In this document: piece by piece, positions 34,856 through 56,804 of the stretch
Layout of the letters: every line of letters begins with the position of its first letter
How positions within the stretch are numbered: position 1 is the stretch's first letter
From: Acanthochromis polyacanthus
Lineage: Eukaryota; Chordata; Actinopteri; Pomacentridae
NCBI RefSeq assembly: GCF_021347895.1
Contig: NC_067118.1
Coordinates: 37,747,755 to 37,811,754 of the forward strand
Direction of reading: 5' to 3'
Length of the DNA stretch: 64,000 nucleotides
The notes under the pieces: generated by a model
Database searches by the model: none
What the model was told of the DNA's origin: nothing
What the model saw: only the letters and a program-made list of their open reading frames with translations
Position numbers and translations under genes: made by a program

Positions 34856-36419
34856 AAGATAAATACGTTTCAGTTAATCTATAATAGAAGATTACATATG
34901 AACTTTGTATATGTTCCAAAACACAGCATGTCAAACGCACTACGCCAAAAAGACCAGCATGTCCTGCTACGTCTACTTGCACTTTGCACTGTGCAAGCCA
35001 GCATGCTTTTTGACCATTCTGACCTACAATCCTCTGCGTAGTTGCGCCACATAAGCGTCTCACACGAGTATAAACAAACTTAAGTCACAGACAGACAGAG
35101 GATTTGGTCAAAGTTTAAGGCACTATATTATAGTGAAGTACCATGTATATGCATGAAACAGTACGTAATTTGAGAGGGCAGCTGAATTAGGTATCTAAAG
35201 GTTAAAGAAAAAGTATGATTCGGAAAGCAGCCTAAATATTCGTCAAAAATGAGTTTCTTAGCTTTGACTGAAATGCTGCTGACTGGCAGTGTGCTCAGTG
35301 CCGCTACTCATTGTGTGAGGATATATGACCAACACGACGTTCTAAATTTGGCATTCGACAGCCGTATATTGGCACTCGGGACGTCCATCCATTCATTCTC
35401 TATAAACCGCTTTATCCTCACTGGGGACGTCACAATGAAGTATTTTTTGATCCTGATTCAATCCATGTCATTAGTAAGATAACACACAAGTCAAGCTATA
35501 AAAGTTCTTCAAATCAGTCCATGCTTCATAACTGAACAGTTCCGCAATGCAATGAATGAATTTCTGAATCTAAATCTCTAAACTCCAACAGACGCAAAAC
35601 CTGGACTCTCTACATGTTCTACACATGCTGCTTGATCGCCTATTATTTTAGCCTCTTTAAAGCTGGACCGAGTAACATTTCAGCATCCCTTTCAACACAG
35701 AACAACTTTGAACTGCATGCAGTGTCAACAATGAAAAGGGACACAGCAGCAATAGGACTTCAGTTGTGTGCTTTTTATCATCAGTACTGTTGGCTACAGA
35801 ATTATTAGTCGATTAGTCTACAAACTGAGATGTCCACAGCAATGAAACGTTACTGTGATGGAGACAAACTAACAGCTCAGATAAATGGCATTTTATTCGA
35901 CAATAACAGAAATAATTCACTTTCTTTGACAAAACATTCACATGTGCTTACGTTTAGCCTGTTGCTTCCAGCTGTTCTGAGTTTATCAAATACCTGCAGC
36001 ATCAAACAGCAGCAGGATCCACATGAGTGTCTTCAGAGAGACAACCACAGAGAAAAGCACAGTGCTGGCCAGAGCTTCTCTAAAAGGTTGCCAGCAATCT
36101 GACGAGTTGTGCAACATTCTTCCCGTAACAAATTTTACAGCAGAAATCATGAATTCCAGAGGCATCAGGGCTATTCGTCACAGCAAAATTATCTCCAAAC
36201 TCAAAGGTTCCTAAATACAGGCTTTCTAATATGAGCAGCAGGTCAGTGGAGCAGAAAAATAAGACCTCAGAAGTTCCCAGATGATATATTCCTTCTTTTC
36301 TGGGAGAATTTAGCCCTGTTTGTCCACTGAACACACACAGATGAAATCAATCAACTTCCCATCAAACATTTGGAACAACAGCAAACATGCAGTAAAAGCA
36401 TTGAACTAATAGAGAGTAA
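34856..36419. other. Intergenic DNA with a small repeat fragment
   Basis: No gene was recognised. At 35,384-35,432 the phrase 'CCATTCATTCTCTATAAACC' and 'GCTTTATCCTCACTGGGGAC' match the start of a common fish interspersed repeat; the other part of that repeat occurs at 60,407-60,525. Confidence 0.45.
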
Positions 36420-37785
36420 CTGGTCCCATTAACTGCCTGTCTGTTAGATCCTCAGAGCTCGGTATGCTGAGTTCTCTTAATGGATATCAAATAAGTTCCT
36501 TCAGCTAAATTCCAACAAAACACACATTCTCATAACTGGATTGCAGCACATAGCCAGACAGATTCCAACATCAGCTGGTTCTCTTTTAGATCTCGTTAAG
36601 CCTGTTGTAAAGAATTTCAGAATCTGCTTCAACGGTTAAAGTTTCAAGCAGCACACCACAAAACTTGTGCAAATCATGTTTATATGATCTTTGAAATATT
36701 TTCAAAAATACAAACAATTTTGCCTTTTACAGACACAGATCATTTTGCACACTACTATTTCTATTATTACTGTTTCGGCCTTTTTAAAATGTCTTTCAGT
36801 ATGTTTTAAGACAGAATTTGAACTTGTATTAATTAATTTTAAGGCACTTCAGGGTCTCTCTCCTAGTTATGTATTCATCCTTTTAGCATTATATGCACTA
36901 ACTTGCACTTTTACCCCTTGAGGACTCTTTTTTGGGCCGACCGCTGCTCCATTCCAGCTCCCTTTTCTGGTCTGTGTCGTCATTTTTGAGCTTTTTAAGT
37001 TTACTGAGGAGTCAGTCGAGGCTCTGCTCGTACCCAGCTGCAGCCATCTCCTGCTGGATCGTTTCAAGGTTCTCTCTAACTTCAACTGAATTTAATATGA
37101 AGACCACAGTGCCAGGAAGCACTAGGTCTCCTCCTCAGACCACTGCTGCTTGGATTTGGTGCCCACGTTAACCGTTTTTCACAAAACTAACACTAAGCGC
37201 TACTACTACTCACTCAGCTGTTTAAAAATGGCGGTTCTGTGTTTCAGCCGTTGATTGCTTATCACCGTAACCCCGTCCCCAGTCCGTGACGTACTCAGTT
37301 CTTAAATCTGGTTCGGCAAAGAGTCGGTGCCTGAAAAGCACCCGTTTTTGGAGCTTTGTTGGTGAAAACACAAAGAACTGGTGCTAAGTCAGGCACTGAC
37401 TCCAAACTAGCACTGCTTGGTTGAAGAGGGGCTTTTGAGATCTTTGGGTGGAGGTCTTTTGGTCCTAGAGGGGGCAGAGCATTTGAAGTCGAGGCCGTAA
37501 GGCTCTGAAATGATCAAGGAAATAAGGTTGGCAGAGACAGTGACCTTTTCTTAAGTCGCTTCTTAAAACATACTCTTGTCTGAGAGTGTTTCCTGATTTC
37601 ACTAAAATTTAAATTTCCTTTGAACTGTTTTGTATTTCCTCCACTAATATTTTAACTGTTAACTGTTATGTACATCATGCTGTGTTTTATTTGTCTTTAT
37701 GACTTTTGTCTGCTTATTTTGCTGTCATGTAAAGCATTTTGTAACTTAAATAGGACTTGGCGCTAGATAAATAACTTATGTAATT
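36420..37785 (+). mobile_element. LINE remnant (L2/Rex-like), 3' part
   Basis: In the plus orientation, 36,494-36,540 translates to FLQLNSNKTHILITG, matching the FLQLN-x-KTE-x-L segment of fish L2/Rex-type reverse transcriptases. Further on, 36,820-36,880 gives LINFKALQGLSPSYVF, the FKAL-x-GLAPSYL block near the end of that open reading frame. The sequence from about 37,560 to 37,785 resembles the 3' tail of such elements ('TGTAAAGCATTTTGTAACTT', then 'GCGCTAGATAAATAA'). The frame is interrupted in many places, so it is an old, 5'-truncated copy. Confidence 0.7.
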
Positions 37786-38369
37786 AATTTCAAGTTGTAT
37801 TTACTTGCACTCCTTATAAATTTACTATGACACTGATGACACTGATAAATATGAGACAAATGAGAAAGGTTGGATTCTTCAGTATAAAATGTCTTTTAGT
37901 TGATGAAGCTTCTGGCATTGACTGACACTTTAAAAAAAAACAACATACTTCAAAGCTAATCATACAAACAGTGTAGTAAATATCACACTAACATGTGGTA
38001 AATACATTTAATGTGTTTATTGTCCAATATTCCTGTCACTCAGAAATGCTCCCCACCTACCTCATGGTCAGGTGCCGTTTCAGTTTCATTTACTCACTCT
38101 TCACACACAGCTGTCAGGCTGTTTTTAGCGCTGCACTGAGGTCCACATGGCCCAGTCATCTCCTCCTGTTACACGGAGCCGGTACTCCAGTATAGCCTCC
38201 CTGTTACACAAGTTACAGGACAACACTCACATATACACACAGTCAACACAGATATTCATATGGAAGTGGGCACACAGAGTCAGCAGACCGGCTGAAAATA
38301 GAGAGGGACACTGTGATCATGTGGTAGGTGTCCAGAACATCCCATGCACTCTATCATGTGAGAGAATTA

Positions 38370-38734
38370 CACGCAACAAAAATATAAACGCAACACTTTT
38401 GTTTTTGCTCCCATTTTTTTATGAGATGAACTCAAAGATGTGCAACTTTTTCCACATACACAATATCACCATTTCTCTCAAATATTGCAGTCTAAGGCAC
38501 ACCTGTGCACTAATCATGGTGTCTAATCAGCATCTTGATATGGCACACCTGTGAGGTGGGATGGATTATCTCAGCAAAGGAGAAGTGCTCACTATCACAG
38601 ATTTAGACAGATTTGTGAACAATATTTGAGAGAAATGGTGATATTTTGTATGTGGAAAAAGTTTTAGATCTGAGTTCATCTCATAAAAAATAGGAGCAAA
38701 AACAAAAGTGTTGCGTTTATATTTTTGTTGAGTG
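38370..38734. mobile_element. Tc1-type MITE with TA target duplication
   Basis: The left end CACGCAACAAAAATATAAAC and the right end, read on the opposite strand as CACTCAACAAAAATATAAAC, form terminal repeats that extend through GCAACACTTTTGTTTTTGCT. TA flanks both sides. A second inner inverted pair (CACCATTTCTCTCAAATATT on the left, its complement near 38,622-38,641) makes the 365-bp element strongly palindromic. It belongs to a very common fish family. Open frames on both strands across it are artefacts of the element. Confidence 0.88.
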
Positions 38735-41700
38735 TATGAAAAGTGTTTGCCCAGAGGCATGCTGACATGTAATGAATCATCCTGTACTGGTGTTGTCCTG
38801 TGATAATATAACTTTGGTGTTTATCAATAAAGGAATCATTTTAGGTTTAATAAGCATTATTCCAATAATAAATTTAACCATTCTTCACACAAAGTTCACT
38901 GCTGAGGTCTGTGAATGCAACAACAGAGTCAGTTAATGTAAACAACATGAGTATATTCTAAAATTATTCCACTTGCTAGAAGATAAACTGTCCCGTATAA
39001 ACTTCAATAAAATTCCAGCTGACTTCCTGGATCAACATTGCATGCACACGTTCTTATGTAATGTTTTCCTGTTTACAGCCTGCAATACTTTCTTGTTTAC
39101 AAAGTTACAATCAATTACAAGCCTGACTGCTCATATTTCTTATCATGTTGGGCTTTCTTGTATCAAAGTGAGCACGTTCTCAAATTCCAGTAATTTCTTC
39201 AACAGCTAAAATGCTACAAGAGTCAGAAATAATAGAGAGAAAATTTTTAAAATAAAACCCAAGTTGTGATAAACTCAAGCCACCCTTGAAGCACATGGCC
39301 TCTGAAAATTCTTGTTTGTAACATGACATGTGGGTTGAGCTATTCTGGGAGATGCCTCAGTGGTCAGTGACATGGCTCGAATGGGAATGTAGGGCAATAA
39401 ACCCATTGGAGGAAACAGTGCAACTCATTAGAGTGGTTACAAAACTTAACACAGCCAGCAAGTCCCAATTCAGAACCACAATTAGACTCCTTGATGTTTT
39501 CCCTAATATGGCATTCTCAATAGATTTGCTAATGGTGTCTCTGTGGGGGTGAGGTGAGGGTACGGTTGAGTAGGGACGATGAAAGCAGACAACTGGCGCT
39601 CTCTCTATCACTCTATTGCCTTATTAGTGCTGAGGCAGCAGTGTGTGGACACAGGCAGCATGCTGAGCCCAGCACTACTGCAGCACAAAGACTTCAGGGC
39701 CCCAGGACTCAAAACAAGCCAAAAATTGAGAAAAGAAGAAGAATTCCAAAGAGCTACAGACAGAGCAGGTAATTCCTGCACAGACTAGTTCCTATGTGAA
39801 ATATGAGTTTGACAGATGCCAGTCTACCTTCACAAACATGTGTACAGATATTTCTGCTCACCTGTAACAGCCCAGACATGCAGCCCAGTGAATACTGGGG
39901 AACTTGGGTTAAGGTATAGAAGCTTGTGTATTGGAGGTTAATGGAGATATGAGAGGCAGACAAAAGAGCCATGACGGCTGAAAATGACTACTGAATGGGC
40001 AAAGGCTACAGGTCAACACGCTAGCGTTTGACCTCACACTGCGGTGCAACACCTCCATTCAGCAGGCTGTTCGTCCAGAGATGAACCGTGTTAGCGGGTC
40101 AGCCGTTTTTATTGAGCCAAACTGATGAATCAGGCTTATCTTTAATTTGGTTAAATGAAAATCTGCATGCAGAGCTGCCCCGCAGGGTGATTAGCTAAGC
40201 AACAAACCACGATTAACAGCTGTATGGGCATAAATCCTCACCTGAGACCAAGGGAGTCAAAGCTACAGTTCTAATGTGGACGTACAGTAGCTGAGACCTG
40301 CACTCCTTCACACCCAAACATCTAAAAACTGCAGGTTGTAAATTCAGACAGGATAGATATGGTGATTATTGTCTGAAAAAAATGTTTGTGATTGTAGCTT
40401 CTGACATTACATAAATTCTTCATTTTGGAAGATCACATGATTTAATGTGACATTTAAGTAATTTTTGCACAAGCTGACTGACCAAAAACTGATTTCTTGT
40501 TAAACATATTTGTCAGTCTTCATTCAGCAAATTTCACACACGACTTCCAACATGATGTCTTTTCCAGTGTTCTTCAGTAGCTCACCATGTAAAGCACAAA
40601 CACAAAGCCTTCTGCTGCATGTCATTCCTTTCCTCTACCACCTTTTCTCCTCTTGAGTTGTTCCTACAAAAAGGGCAAAGAAAATCTTTAGAAACATTTT
40701 AAGAATTGCCTCGGCTAAAAAGGTCCTTAAATTGGCCATCAAAATGTATAACTCAGGGTCACAGTCACATTGATATTAAATGTTTAGAAAATGTTCAAAA
40801 AAATCTTTATAGACTTAAAAAAAAATGAACATAATAAGGTGGAATGTAGCTGCTTTCCCAGCTGAAAGATTAAAAAAAGGTTACAGTGTTGTAGCAGTGA
40901 CTGATTTTGCAGAAAGCCACTGAGCTTTGAACCTCAGGACGCTAATTATCTGTAGAATTGTGTGAATTGGCCGGAGCAACACGCTACTTGAGGGAAACAA
41001 AACAGCCAAACTCGAACATATGTGTCCGCCAGCAGGAAAGGATGCAAGACAAATTTGTCACATTTTGTTTTTCAAAACACACCGTACATGTAATTTCCTG
41101 TGTCGACCACCCCTCCCCTGACAGCATCTCAAAGCTCAAAGAGGCTGTTGGAGGAAACTAAATGCTGAAAACCGATCCACCAACTAAAGGTTTAGTGTGC
41201 ACACTTGTATGCATACTCTGATGTGTGTGTGTGTAGCCAGTGTGTGTGTGTGTGCTTTTATGTATCTACAAACAACCCACACACGGGCAAGCGTTTATGC
41301 GTGTGTGTGTGTGTGTGCTGGTGGTGATAATCAGTTCCAGGCTTTCAAAGCTGGCCGATATCATTTCATTAGTGCAGAGGAGCGAGTGCTGTGGCTTTGG
41401 CTGAGATCAGGGCAGACAGAGAAACTCTACCCCAGGCCCAGTTGTCCTGAAGAGGGCCGACCCATCAGTGGAGGAAGGGACTAAGTGTGTGTGTAGGTGG
41501 GTGGGTCAGCGGGATTATTAGTGGGAGGTTCAGCTGTTTATTATTCCAATTCTATCTCTAACAGCTGAAAATTGGAGAATTAGGCGGCAGCCCTGAGCAA
41601 CCTGGGGATCAATGCGGCGGGGTTAAACCCTGTGGCATGACACTGACAGCGCTCAGATACTGACACAGCACATACGCACACACACCGCAGAGGTCATTCA

Positions 41701-42963
41701 CAAAACTTAACAGACACATCAGATTTACCGCTCTGAAGTGATAAGACACTCGCAGGCTTCACAGGTCGATGAATAGCCTCGCACTTCAGACGTGGGTGAG
41801 CCTTTGAAAAACATAAGGGTATGTTAGTGGCTGCTAAAACCTTGAGACTTTACAGAAACTTTATTCAGTTTCCTCTTTCTATGTGCTGCAAAGTCTCAGA
41901 CACAAACTAAAGTCCCACGACTGTGCGTTTTGTAGAATTAAAAAGAGACTCTTAACACCTTGCCTTTATGCTGCTAATCACGACCTATGACCAGAGAGGA
42001 ACTAGTAAGAAAGGAAGCCGAACAATGTCTTTAAACATGCTAAACTGCCGGCTGCCTGTGCATCCTGTGCACATGGGGACTTTCTCTGCTGCACACACGA
42101 CTGGCATGAGTGTGTAGTGTCAGAGGGTCTGGTCACGTCCACGCATGTTGCTAATCTGGAAACGGACATGTGACACTGGGAACTGGGAAACCTGAACTTT
42201 CCACACCATGCAGGCATGCAGTCCGACGGCATGGAAACAGAACTTTGGACACATGGAGGTCAGGGAGTTGAATTTAGATTTTAAAAGGGCTTCTGGCTGC
42301 TTCAAATTGCAATCTGGGGCAGATTGTGTTGATTTTCTATCGACAAAATAGAGAGAAAGGAGAGAAAGTGCTGAGAAGATTCAGTCCTGATATGACTGAT
42401 TGTTGCTTCCTGATGCAGAGGTCTCCACAATTACATCTGTGAATGACATTTGGGTCGCTAATTCTAACGTATAATAAAATGAACTGAATTTACCGGCAAA
42501 AACACAAATATAGTGTGAAGATGGTGAGTGCTACTTGTGGGATAATTACTTAATGGATTAAAACCTCAAGTGTTGCACACATCCTTCCAAGCTGTAATTA
42601 AAGACAATGAGCTAATCCACTAGTTTACACATTAAAGGCATTATGGAGGATGTTTTTGTTGTTTAATTTGTCTGATTCACATAAAATGAATATACTGACC
42701 TTTAGTGGACTTGTATGTATGGTTTATAAAATAATTTAAAAAAATAAATAACTGTGGACATGGCAGGACCTGAAAAACATCAGCCAATCAACACGCTCGG
42801 ACCGAGGCGTTTGCTTTGCTCCCTTTCCTGTCAATCAAAAATCTTCCGGCTCAGGCCTAGTTACGTAGATTACGTAGACAGACTTACGTGTTTTCTGTAT
42901 GTGTTGCTTTGGTATAGCTTCGTAGTTAGCTGGCGACTTGTTTTGGTCATCTTTTTTGACATA
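38735..42963. other. Intergenic DNA with SINE-like debris
   Basis: No gene was recognised. Near 40,565-40,690, 'CTGCATGTCATTCCTTTCCT' resembles the body of the tRNA-like SINE at 55,123 in more degenerate form. GT-rich tracts occur near 41,220-41,320. Frames such as 41,197-41,484 are low-complexity. Confidence 0.4.
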
Positions 42964-43160
42964 ATGGCAGATAAAGATCCAGGGGGACCTAGCCATAAAA
43001 GAAAGTCATTTTTTGAGGTCAGAGAAAATAAAAGACAACTGGATCGCGGGAATCCAAAAACAAAAGTGATTATTGGCAAGTCATTTGGGCGATGGCGTCA
43101 GCTCAAGCAACAAATGGACCTAAAGACAGATGCCTCGGTTGCTAAATTCCTTCTGGACAG
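42964..43160 (+). CDS. Transposon-type first coding exon, family unassigned
   Basis: The exon starts at ATG 42,964 (MADKDPGGPSHKRKSFFEV) and runs 65 codons plus two bases to a strong splice donor, GACAG|GTAAAA, with the intron starting at 43,161. It is lysine/arginine-rich and holds the block IIGKSFGRWRQLKQQ followed by TDASVAKFLLD. I recognise the pattern 'IG-x-AF-x-RWR-x-L...D-x-x-VA-x-FLLD' from first exons of unnamed, multi-copy, transposon-like proteins in fish, but cannot name the family. The frame is open about 70 codons further upstream, without resemblance. A palindromic TACGTAGATTACGTAGA lies about 90 bases before the ATG. No downstream exon was found, so this may be an orphan exon of a dead element. 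Confidence 0.45.
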
Positions 43161-43599
43161 GTAAAATGTATTATTGTATTATACTGCGGCTGTAGGCAAC
43201 TTCACGAGTGCTACGCAAGTTTCTGGAGGGGGGCGTTTCTTCGTAAATGTTAAGGGGGGGAGGTTAGAGGGGGGTGAGGGAGAGGTTGTATGTGCGCATG
43301 TGCATGCTACATTCAAAGTCGTAGGAAATTAAATCTCCTCTAGCTACTATCAATAACACACAGATGCACTAAGTACTTCTCTTTTCTTGTACACTCCACA
43401 CATTTCTGTCACTATTGCATGCCATTGAATTTGTATTTTCTCTCTAACAGTTTTTGCTTTGCCCTCTCTGTTCTCTCTCTCCTGTAACTTTCTGCAGACA
43501 TCTCTGTCTCAGAAGCTGCATGATTCTGATCTGTGTTTACTGACTGCTCAGTATTTCTTATTTTTTCTCAGTTGTCATATTTTCTCTATCCACTCTTTT

Positions 43600-43800
43600 C
43601 TTCAGCCCAGCCGGTCGAGACGGACAGCTACCCTCCTTGGATCTGGTTCTGTTGGAGTTTTCTACCTGTTAAAAGGGAGTTTTTCCTCCCCACTGTCTCT
43701 AGCTTCTTGCTCATAAGGAAACTGCTGCATTTCTAGGTAGAATTTAGGGACTGGATCCTAATATTGTAACTTGAAGCCATGCAAATAAATTTCAACTGAA
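43600..43800 (+). mobile_element. 3' end of an L2-like LINE or derived SINE
   Basis: The phrases 'GGATCTGGTTCTGTTGGAGT', 'CTACCTGTTAAAAGGGAGTT' and 'TTCCTCCCCACTGTCTCTAG', followed by an AAATTTCAACTGAACTGAA tail, match a very common fish retroelement 3' end. The same family occurs in reverse at about 57,300-57,425. Confidence 0.7.
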
Positions 43801-44758
43801 CTGAATAAACATGATTCAGCCTCAGAGTTCTCTTCAACCAATCTGCTTTGTCTGTGTGCGTTCCTTTAGTACATAACTGCCTCTTTCACCTTGAATCGAC
43901 ACAGACGTGTGCTTTTAATCAAATAAAAAAAATCACTAATGCACTTAATGACACATACCAGAGGTCCAGTTCTCTTTAGGAAAGGTTGATCAAAAATGAT
44001 AACTGATGCAAAACAGAACCTTGCTTACTGAGGCAAGTTGAAACTTGACGCTACAAGTCGCTGACATTAATTTGCAAAAATGCTTACTTAATGAAGATGA
44101 TTTCCTTAAATAATGGTATGCATTTATTCACTGTGAATAGGTCAGCTTCAAATTGCATGAATGTATTCATTATTTCAAATATCTTCCAAAGGATTTAGTC
44201 TTTTGGCATCGGGCTGAACAATGACTCAGAGCACACTGTGCATTTTCAGCCTAATTAGGTGCCTTGAAAGAAAGCATGCAGTTAACTCGGAATCACAAAA
44301 ACGTTGCAAATTGCAGCCCTATAATGGCACTGATACCAAAAACTGAAGCAACACAGACACTGGCTTTGGTGAAAGTTCTTTGCAATTATGTGAAGTCACA
44401 TTTCATGAAACTGTTACCAGAGTTTGGTTTAGTTAGGTGTCAGTTATCACAAGTTAACGGAGCTCTACTTCCTGCTTGTTTCCATAAAATAATTTATAGG
44501 ATATTGATCAAATTTCCTCTTTCAGACCACTAGAGTGGTACGGGTATGTTCGGATAAAATCTCACTTATGACTCAATCACCATCCTCTCAAACCAGCCGC
44601 TCTTGATAGATGTGTTTGTGACAGAAAATACTTCTCATATATTCTTCATACATGGAGGGCAAGCATGAGGAAAATCAGTGTTTGCCATCTGCATGTAAAA
44701 TAGAAGAGTGTGAGTGTGTCCAGTAACACCACACAGCACCTGGAGGAAATGTGGTAGC

Positions 44759-44759
<1 letters not shown>
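43801..44759. other. Intergenic DNA
   Basis: No gene or clear repeat was recognised. An 89-codon frame at 44,264-44,533 has no domain resemblance. Confidence 0.4.

Positions 44760-44790
<31 letters not shown>
44760..44790. repeat. (GT)n microsatellite
   Basis: About 15 GT units immediately left of the palindromic ATGCATGT-rich block. Confidence 0.95.
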
Positions 44791-44793
<3 letters not shown>

Positions 44794-44823
44794 TAGAACA
44801 TACATAATGCACATACATGCATA

Positions 44824-44865
44824 TTTGGGTGTAAACATGCATGTATGTGCATGTTTACACCCAAA
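44824..44865. repeat. Hairpin with perfect 18-bp arms
   Basis: TTTGGGTGTAAACATGCA at 44,824-44,841 is the exact reverse complement of 44,848-44,865, with the 6-base loop TGTATG between them. Its right arm shares the ACCCAAA segment with the next palindrome, so the two structures compete. Confidence 0.9.
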
Positions 44866-44901
44866 CATGCACATACATGCATGTATGTGCATGTTTGGGT
44901 G
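44858..44901. repeat. Perfect 44-bp palindrome
   Basis: The sequence CACCCAAACATGCACATACA TG is followed directly by its exact reverse complement, with no spacer, so it could extrude as a cruciform. It is made of ATGCATGT-type purine-pyrimidine alternations. Confidence 0.92.
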
Positions 44902-53764
<8,863 letters not shown>

Positions 53765-53880
53765 TATTTTTTCAATTCAATGTATTTATGTAGCACCAGT
53801 TCAGAACATACATAGTCTCACAGGACTTCTTATATTAATGTAAAGACCTTACAAATATGAAAGTCCAACAAATCCAAAGT
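53765..53880 (-). mobile_element. L2-like LINE 3' tail
   Basis: Read on the minus strand, the end is 'TGGTGCTACATAAATACATT' followed by GAATTGAA, preceded by 'GTCTTTACATTAATATAAGA'. This matches the tail style of fish L2-like elements (ATAAATAAA-TTGAATTGAA). Confidence 0.55.
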
Positions 53881-55122
53881 TTCCTTATGATTTTCTTAGA
53901 ACAAGCACTTGCGGACATCGGGGAGGAGCACAAAAATCTCAGGCTCAGGGAGAGCAGTCATCTGCCTCGACTATGACAAAATGCATTCAGCCAAGGTAAA
54001 TCAAAGTAGAAAGTAGGTGGAATGAAGTGGTGCATGACATGTAAACAAGATGATTCGTAAGAAATTGAGAGGAAAAGCTCGACAAAGACGTTTGCCAGGT
54101 GTTATTGAGGTAGCTGGAGCACAGCTGGAGCACTGCGGCCGACCACTGACCTTCACATGCCATTTGAGGGAGAAGTTCATGATGCTGCTTTTACAGCCAA
54201 ACCCCCCTGTCCTCTCTCTGCCTCTGTCTGTAATAACATGGCTTATAGCCATTTTAAGCTATTGGACATTTTATGACAGCCATAGCTATGATTGTAGACC
54301 AGGCCACTAGCGGCAGCAGCAGGATGACGAGAACAAGGTGAAGGCTGACCCTGAACCAGCCCACGTTATTGGCTCAACCGTGAGGGAGAAGAATGAAGAG
54401 CTGGCAGACAGGCAAGATTATGGCAGAAGAGGTGCGAGTGTGGGTTAATCTCAGGTGTTGTGAGCAGGTTTTAATATAGATGGTCAGCGAGTAAGTGATA
54501 TGAGATAATTGCTTCTGAGGTTGTCACAGATGGTGCTGGTTGATCCGTTAACTATGGCCGGGCCACAGCTCTGTCAAGGTCATTTTTACTGCTCTGATCT
54601 CCTTATCTCACCCTCACAATGTCAATCAGTACTAGTCCTGTGGAGGTATGACTTTATATGTACTTCATTCCATTTTCTGTATTATTTCCTTAGCTTATCA
54701 GTTTCAGCATCATGGCAGCACATCGGGTGCCATCTTGTTTTACACCGTGACTAACGATTATTTTTATCACTGATTATTCTCCCAAATATTTTCTTGAGAA
54801 ATATGCACAGTATAAAAAATGGCTCCTACAATCCATCGCAAAACCCTAAAATGTTCAGTTTATTCGTGTATGTCATATCTGACAGTAAAATCCTGACATT
54901 TGAGGAGCAAGAACTATCAGGTGTTTGCCATTTTGAAGTAGAAAAACACAAATATTACATTATTTTGAAGCTTAATATTCTGCTTCTTTAAACAAAATGC
55001 TGCTTGTTTTATTTTTAAATGAACAGTTTGAGGTTTTTGTTTCTTCTTCCCAACTCTAACAAAAAAGTTTCATGTAGTTTAACAAACTTTGACTAATAAA
55101 TATTTTTAAAAAATGTTTATGG
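53881..55122. other. Intergenic DNA
   Basis: No gene recognised. Overlapping frames on both strands near 54.0-54.3 kb have no domain. Confidence 0.4.
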
Positions 55123-55265
55123 TGTGTTTCAGTAGCACATGCTACATAAATGCAACATCTTTGGTTCAATTCCAGCCTGGTAATTCTGCCCCATGTGTCT
55201 CTATCTGCCTAGTCTCCTGTCAGTTCAGTAAAGGGAAAAACGCCAGAAAAATTATTTTTAAAAAA
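55123..55265 (+). mobile_element. tRNA-like SINE
   Basis: A head that starts around GTTTCAGTAGCACATGCTAC contains, at 55,163-55,173, GGTTCAATTCC, a close match to the RNA polymerase III B box (GGTTCGANTCC). It is followed by the body 'CCAGCCTGGTAATTCTG', a CT-rich stretch, CCTGTCAGTTCA and an A-rich tail. The order fits a tRNA-derived SINE. It is degenerate and probably inactive. Confidence 0.55.
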
Positions 55266-56804
55266 TGCCCATAAAACCTAAAAAACCACGAATAACACAA
55301 ATAAATATACGACACTATACTACAAATAAGAGAAAATAACAAAAAGAAACAAACAAATTGACAAAGCCAGGCACTAATCATGACATGAAAATAAATGTAA
55401 TTTCAGACAAAAATGGAAAATCAAACTGATTCACGATGTGCTGAAAGGCTGGCTGTATTTCCAAACAGTTCAACAAGTTCTGACAATACCCTGGTTTAGA
55501 CGGAGGGTATAAACATACAGAACTGTACACACTACTGCCTGGTTACGCTGCAGAAGGGGAACATTTCTGCAGCACACATGTTGAGCTGTCCACTCTGCAC
55601 AGGAGTTTTCACATTCCATCGTGCACGTTGCTTACATCCCTCGCTCCACTAACCTGGCAACTGCGTGTGACGTCATCCACAAGTCTCCAGACTCTGCTCC
55701 CAACTGTTACCCTGTATTTCCTGTATTCTTTCCACATGCTTGAGCAACTGCTTACACAGCAAACTCCCTCATTCTGATTCTGAAATTGAAAACATGTTGT
55801 CATCTGTGACTGATTTTCAACAGCTTTACTCCCGTCTCAGGTAGGATATAAAAATGTAATTGAAGATTGTAATATTTTGGTACAAACCTACGAAGAATGC
55901 TTCAGGCACAATCCTATACATTATGCTGAATTTTCTTTTCATACTTTTTCATCCTATCGTAATCCTATAGTCTAAAGTACTGTTAAAAAGAAGTCTTAAT
56001 GAAGTAAAAAAATATGAATCATAATAACTGCAGTTTGTATCTATATATCTGCGTACATGCAACAAATGTTACTGTATAGAATCTGATTTTTTACTGTTGC
56101 TGCCATAAAGCAATTTTTCCAAACGCAATTCCACTCGCTCAGAGACAAACCAAGAGTAGACATGCATGAGACACAGAAACAAAGCAAGAGAGCAAGAGTG
56201 ACAGGGAGCAGCAGCAGAATGATAGAGGTCTGCGCTCGCCTCTCATCAGAGCTATTCCAAGCGGCTGACCTGTCAGAACGCGCCCCAGATGAGGTCTCTC
56301 AAGGCAGAGAGTGAGCTGTCATAACAGGACGCCTGGAGGGCCGTTCGATCAGCCAGACAGCACTGAGAGGTGTTAGGCGCACACACAAGGCGTGTCAGCA
56401 TGCGAGTGGACCTGCTTATGGCCACAGAGTACAGCCCTGCTGACAGACAACCATCATTCAGGGGCCTTTATCTTTCTCTCCGTGTCTTTTCCCCTTTCCA
56501 CTCTCGGTTTCTCAGTCCTCCGACAGAGGACTGGGAGTGAGGGAGTGCCACTGACAGGTTTACTTAAATATTTATGCTGACAGGGTAAAGACAAGAATGT
56601 TATCTCCAAAAACTGACTCAGCCACTCACATGAAACATTTGCTGCTGCTTCCTCCTCCTCCTCCTCCTTTCTGAGTTAGTTAAAAAGGTATGTGTAGTGA
56701 AAAGATTGAAAACACAGATAAGACAGCCCCAAATGTAGATGTTTTCATTAGACTTTGCAAATATTAATGCAATGTCCCTATGTGACATATAGACTGCTAA
56801 AATG
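55266..56804. other. Intergenic DNA
   Basis: No gene or clear repeat was recognised apart from a short CTC repeat near 56,650-56,668. Confidence 0.4.

Noticed and set aside
42754..42963. Upstream extension of the transposon-type exon (70 extra codons)
   Set aside because: The extension is hydrophobic, lacks family resemblance, and the internal ATG at 42,964 begins the basic region that matches the remembered pattern.
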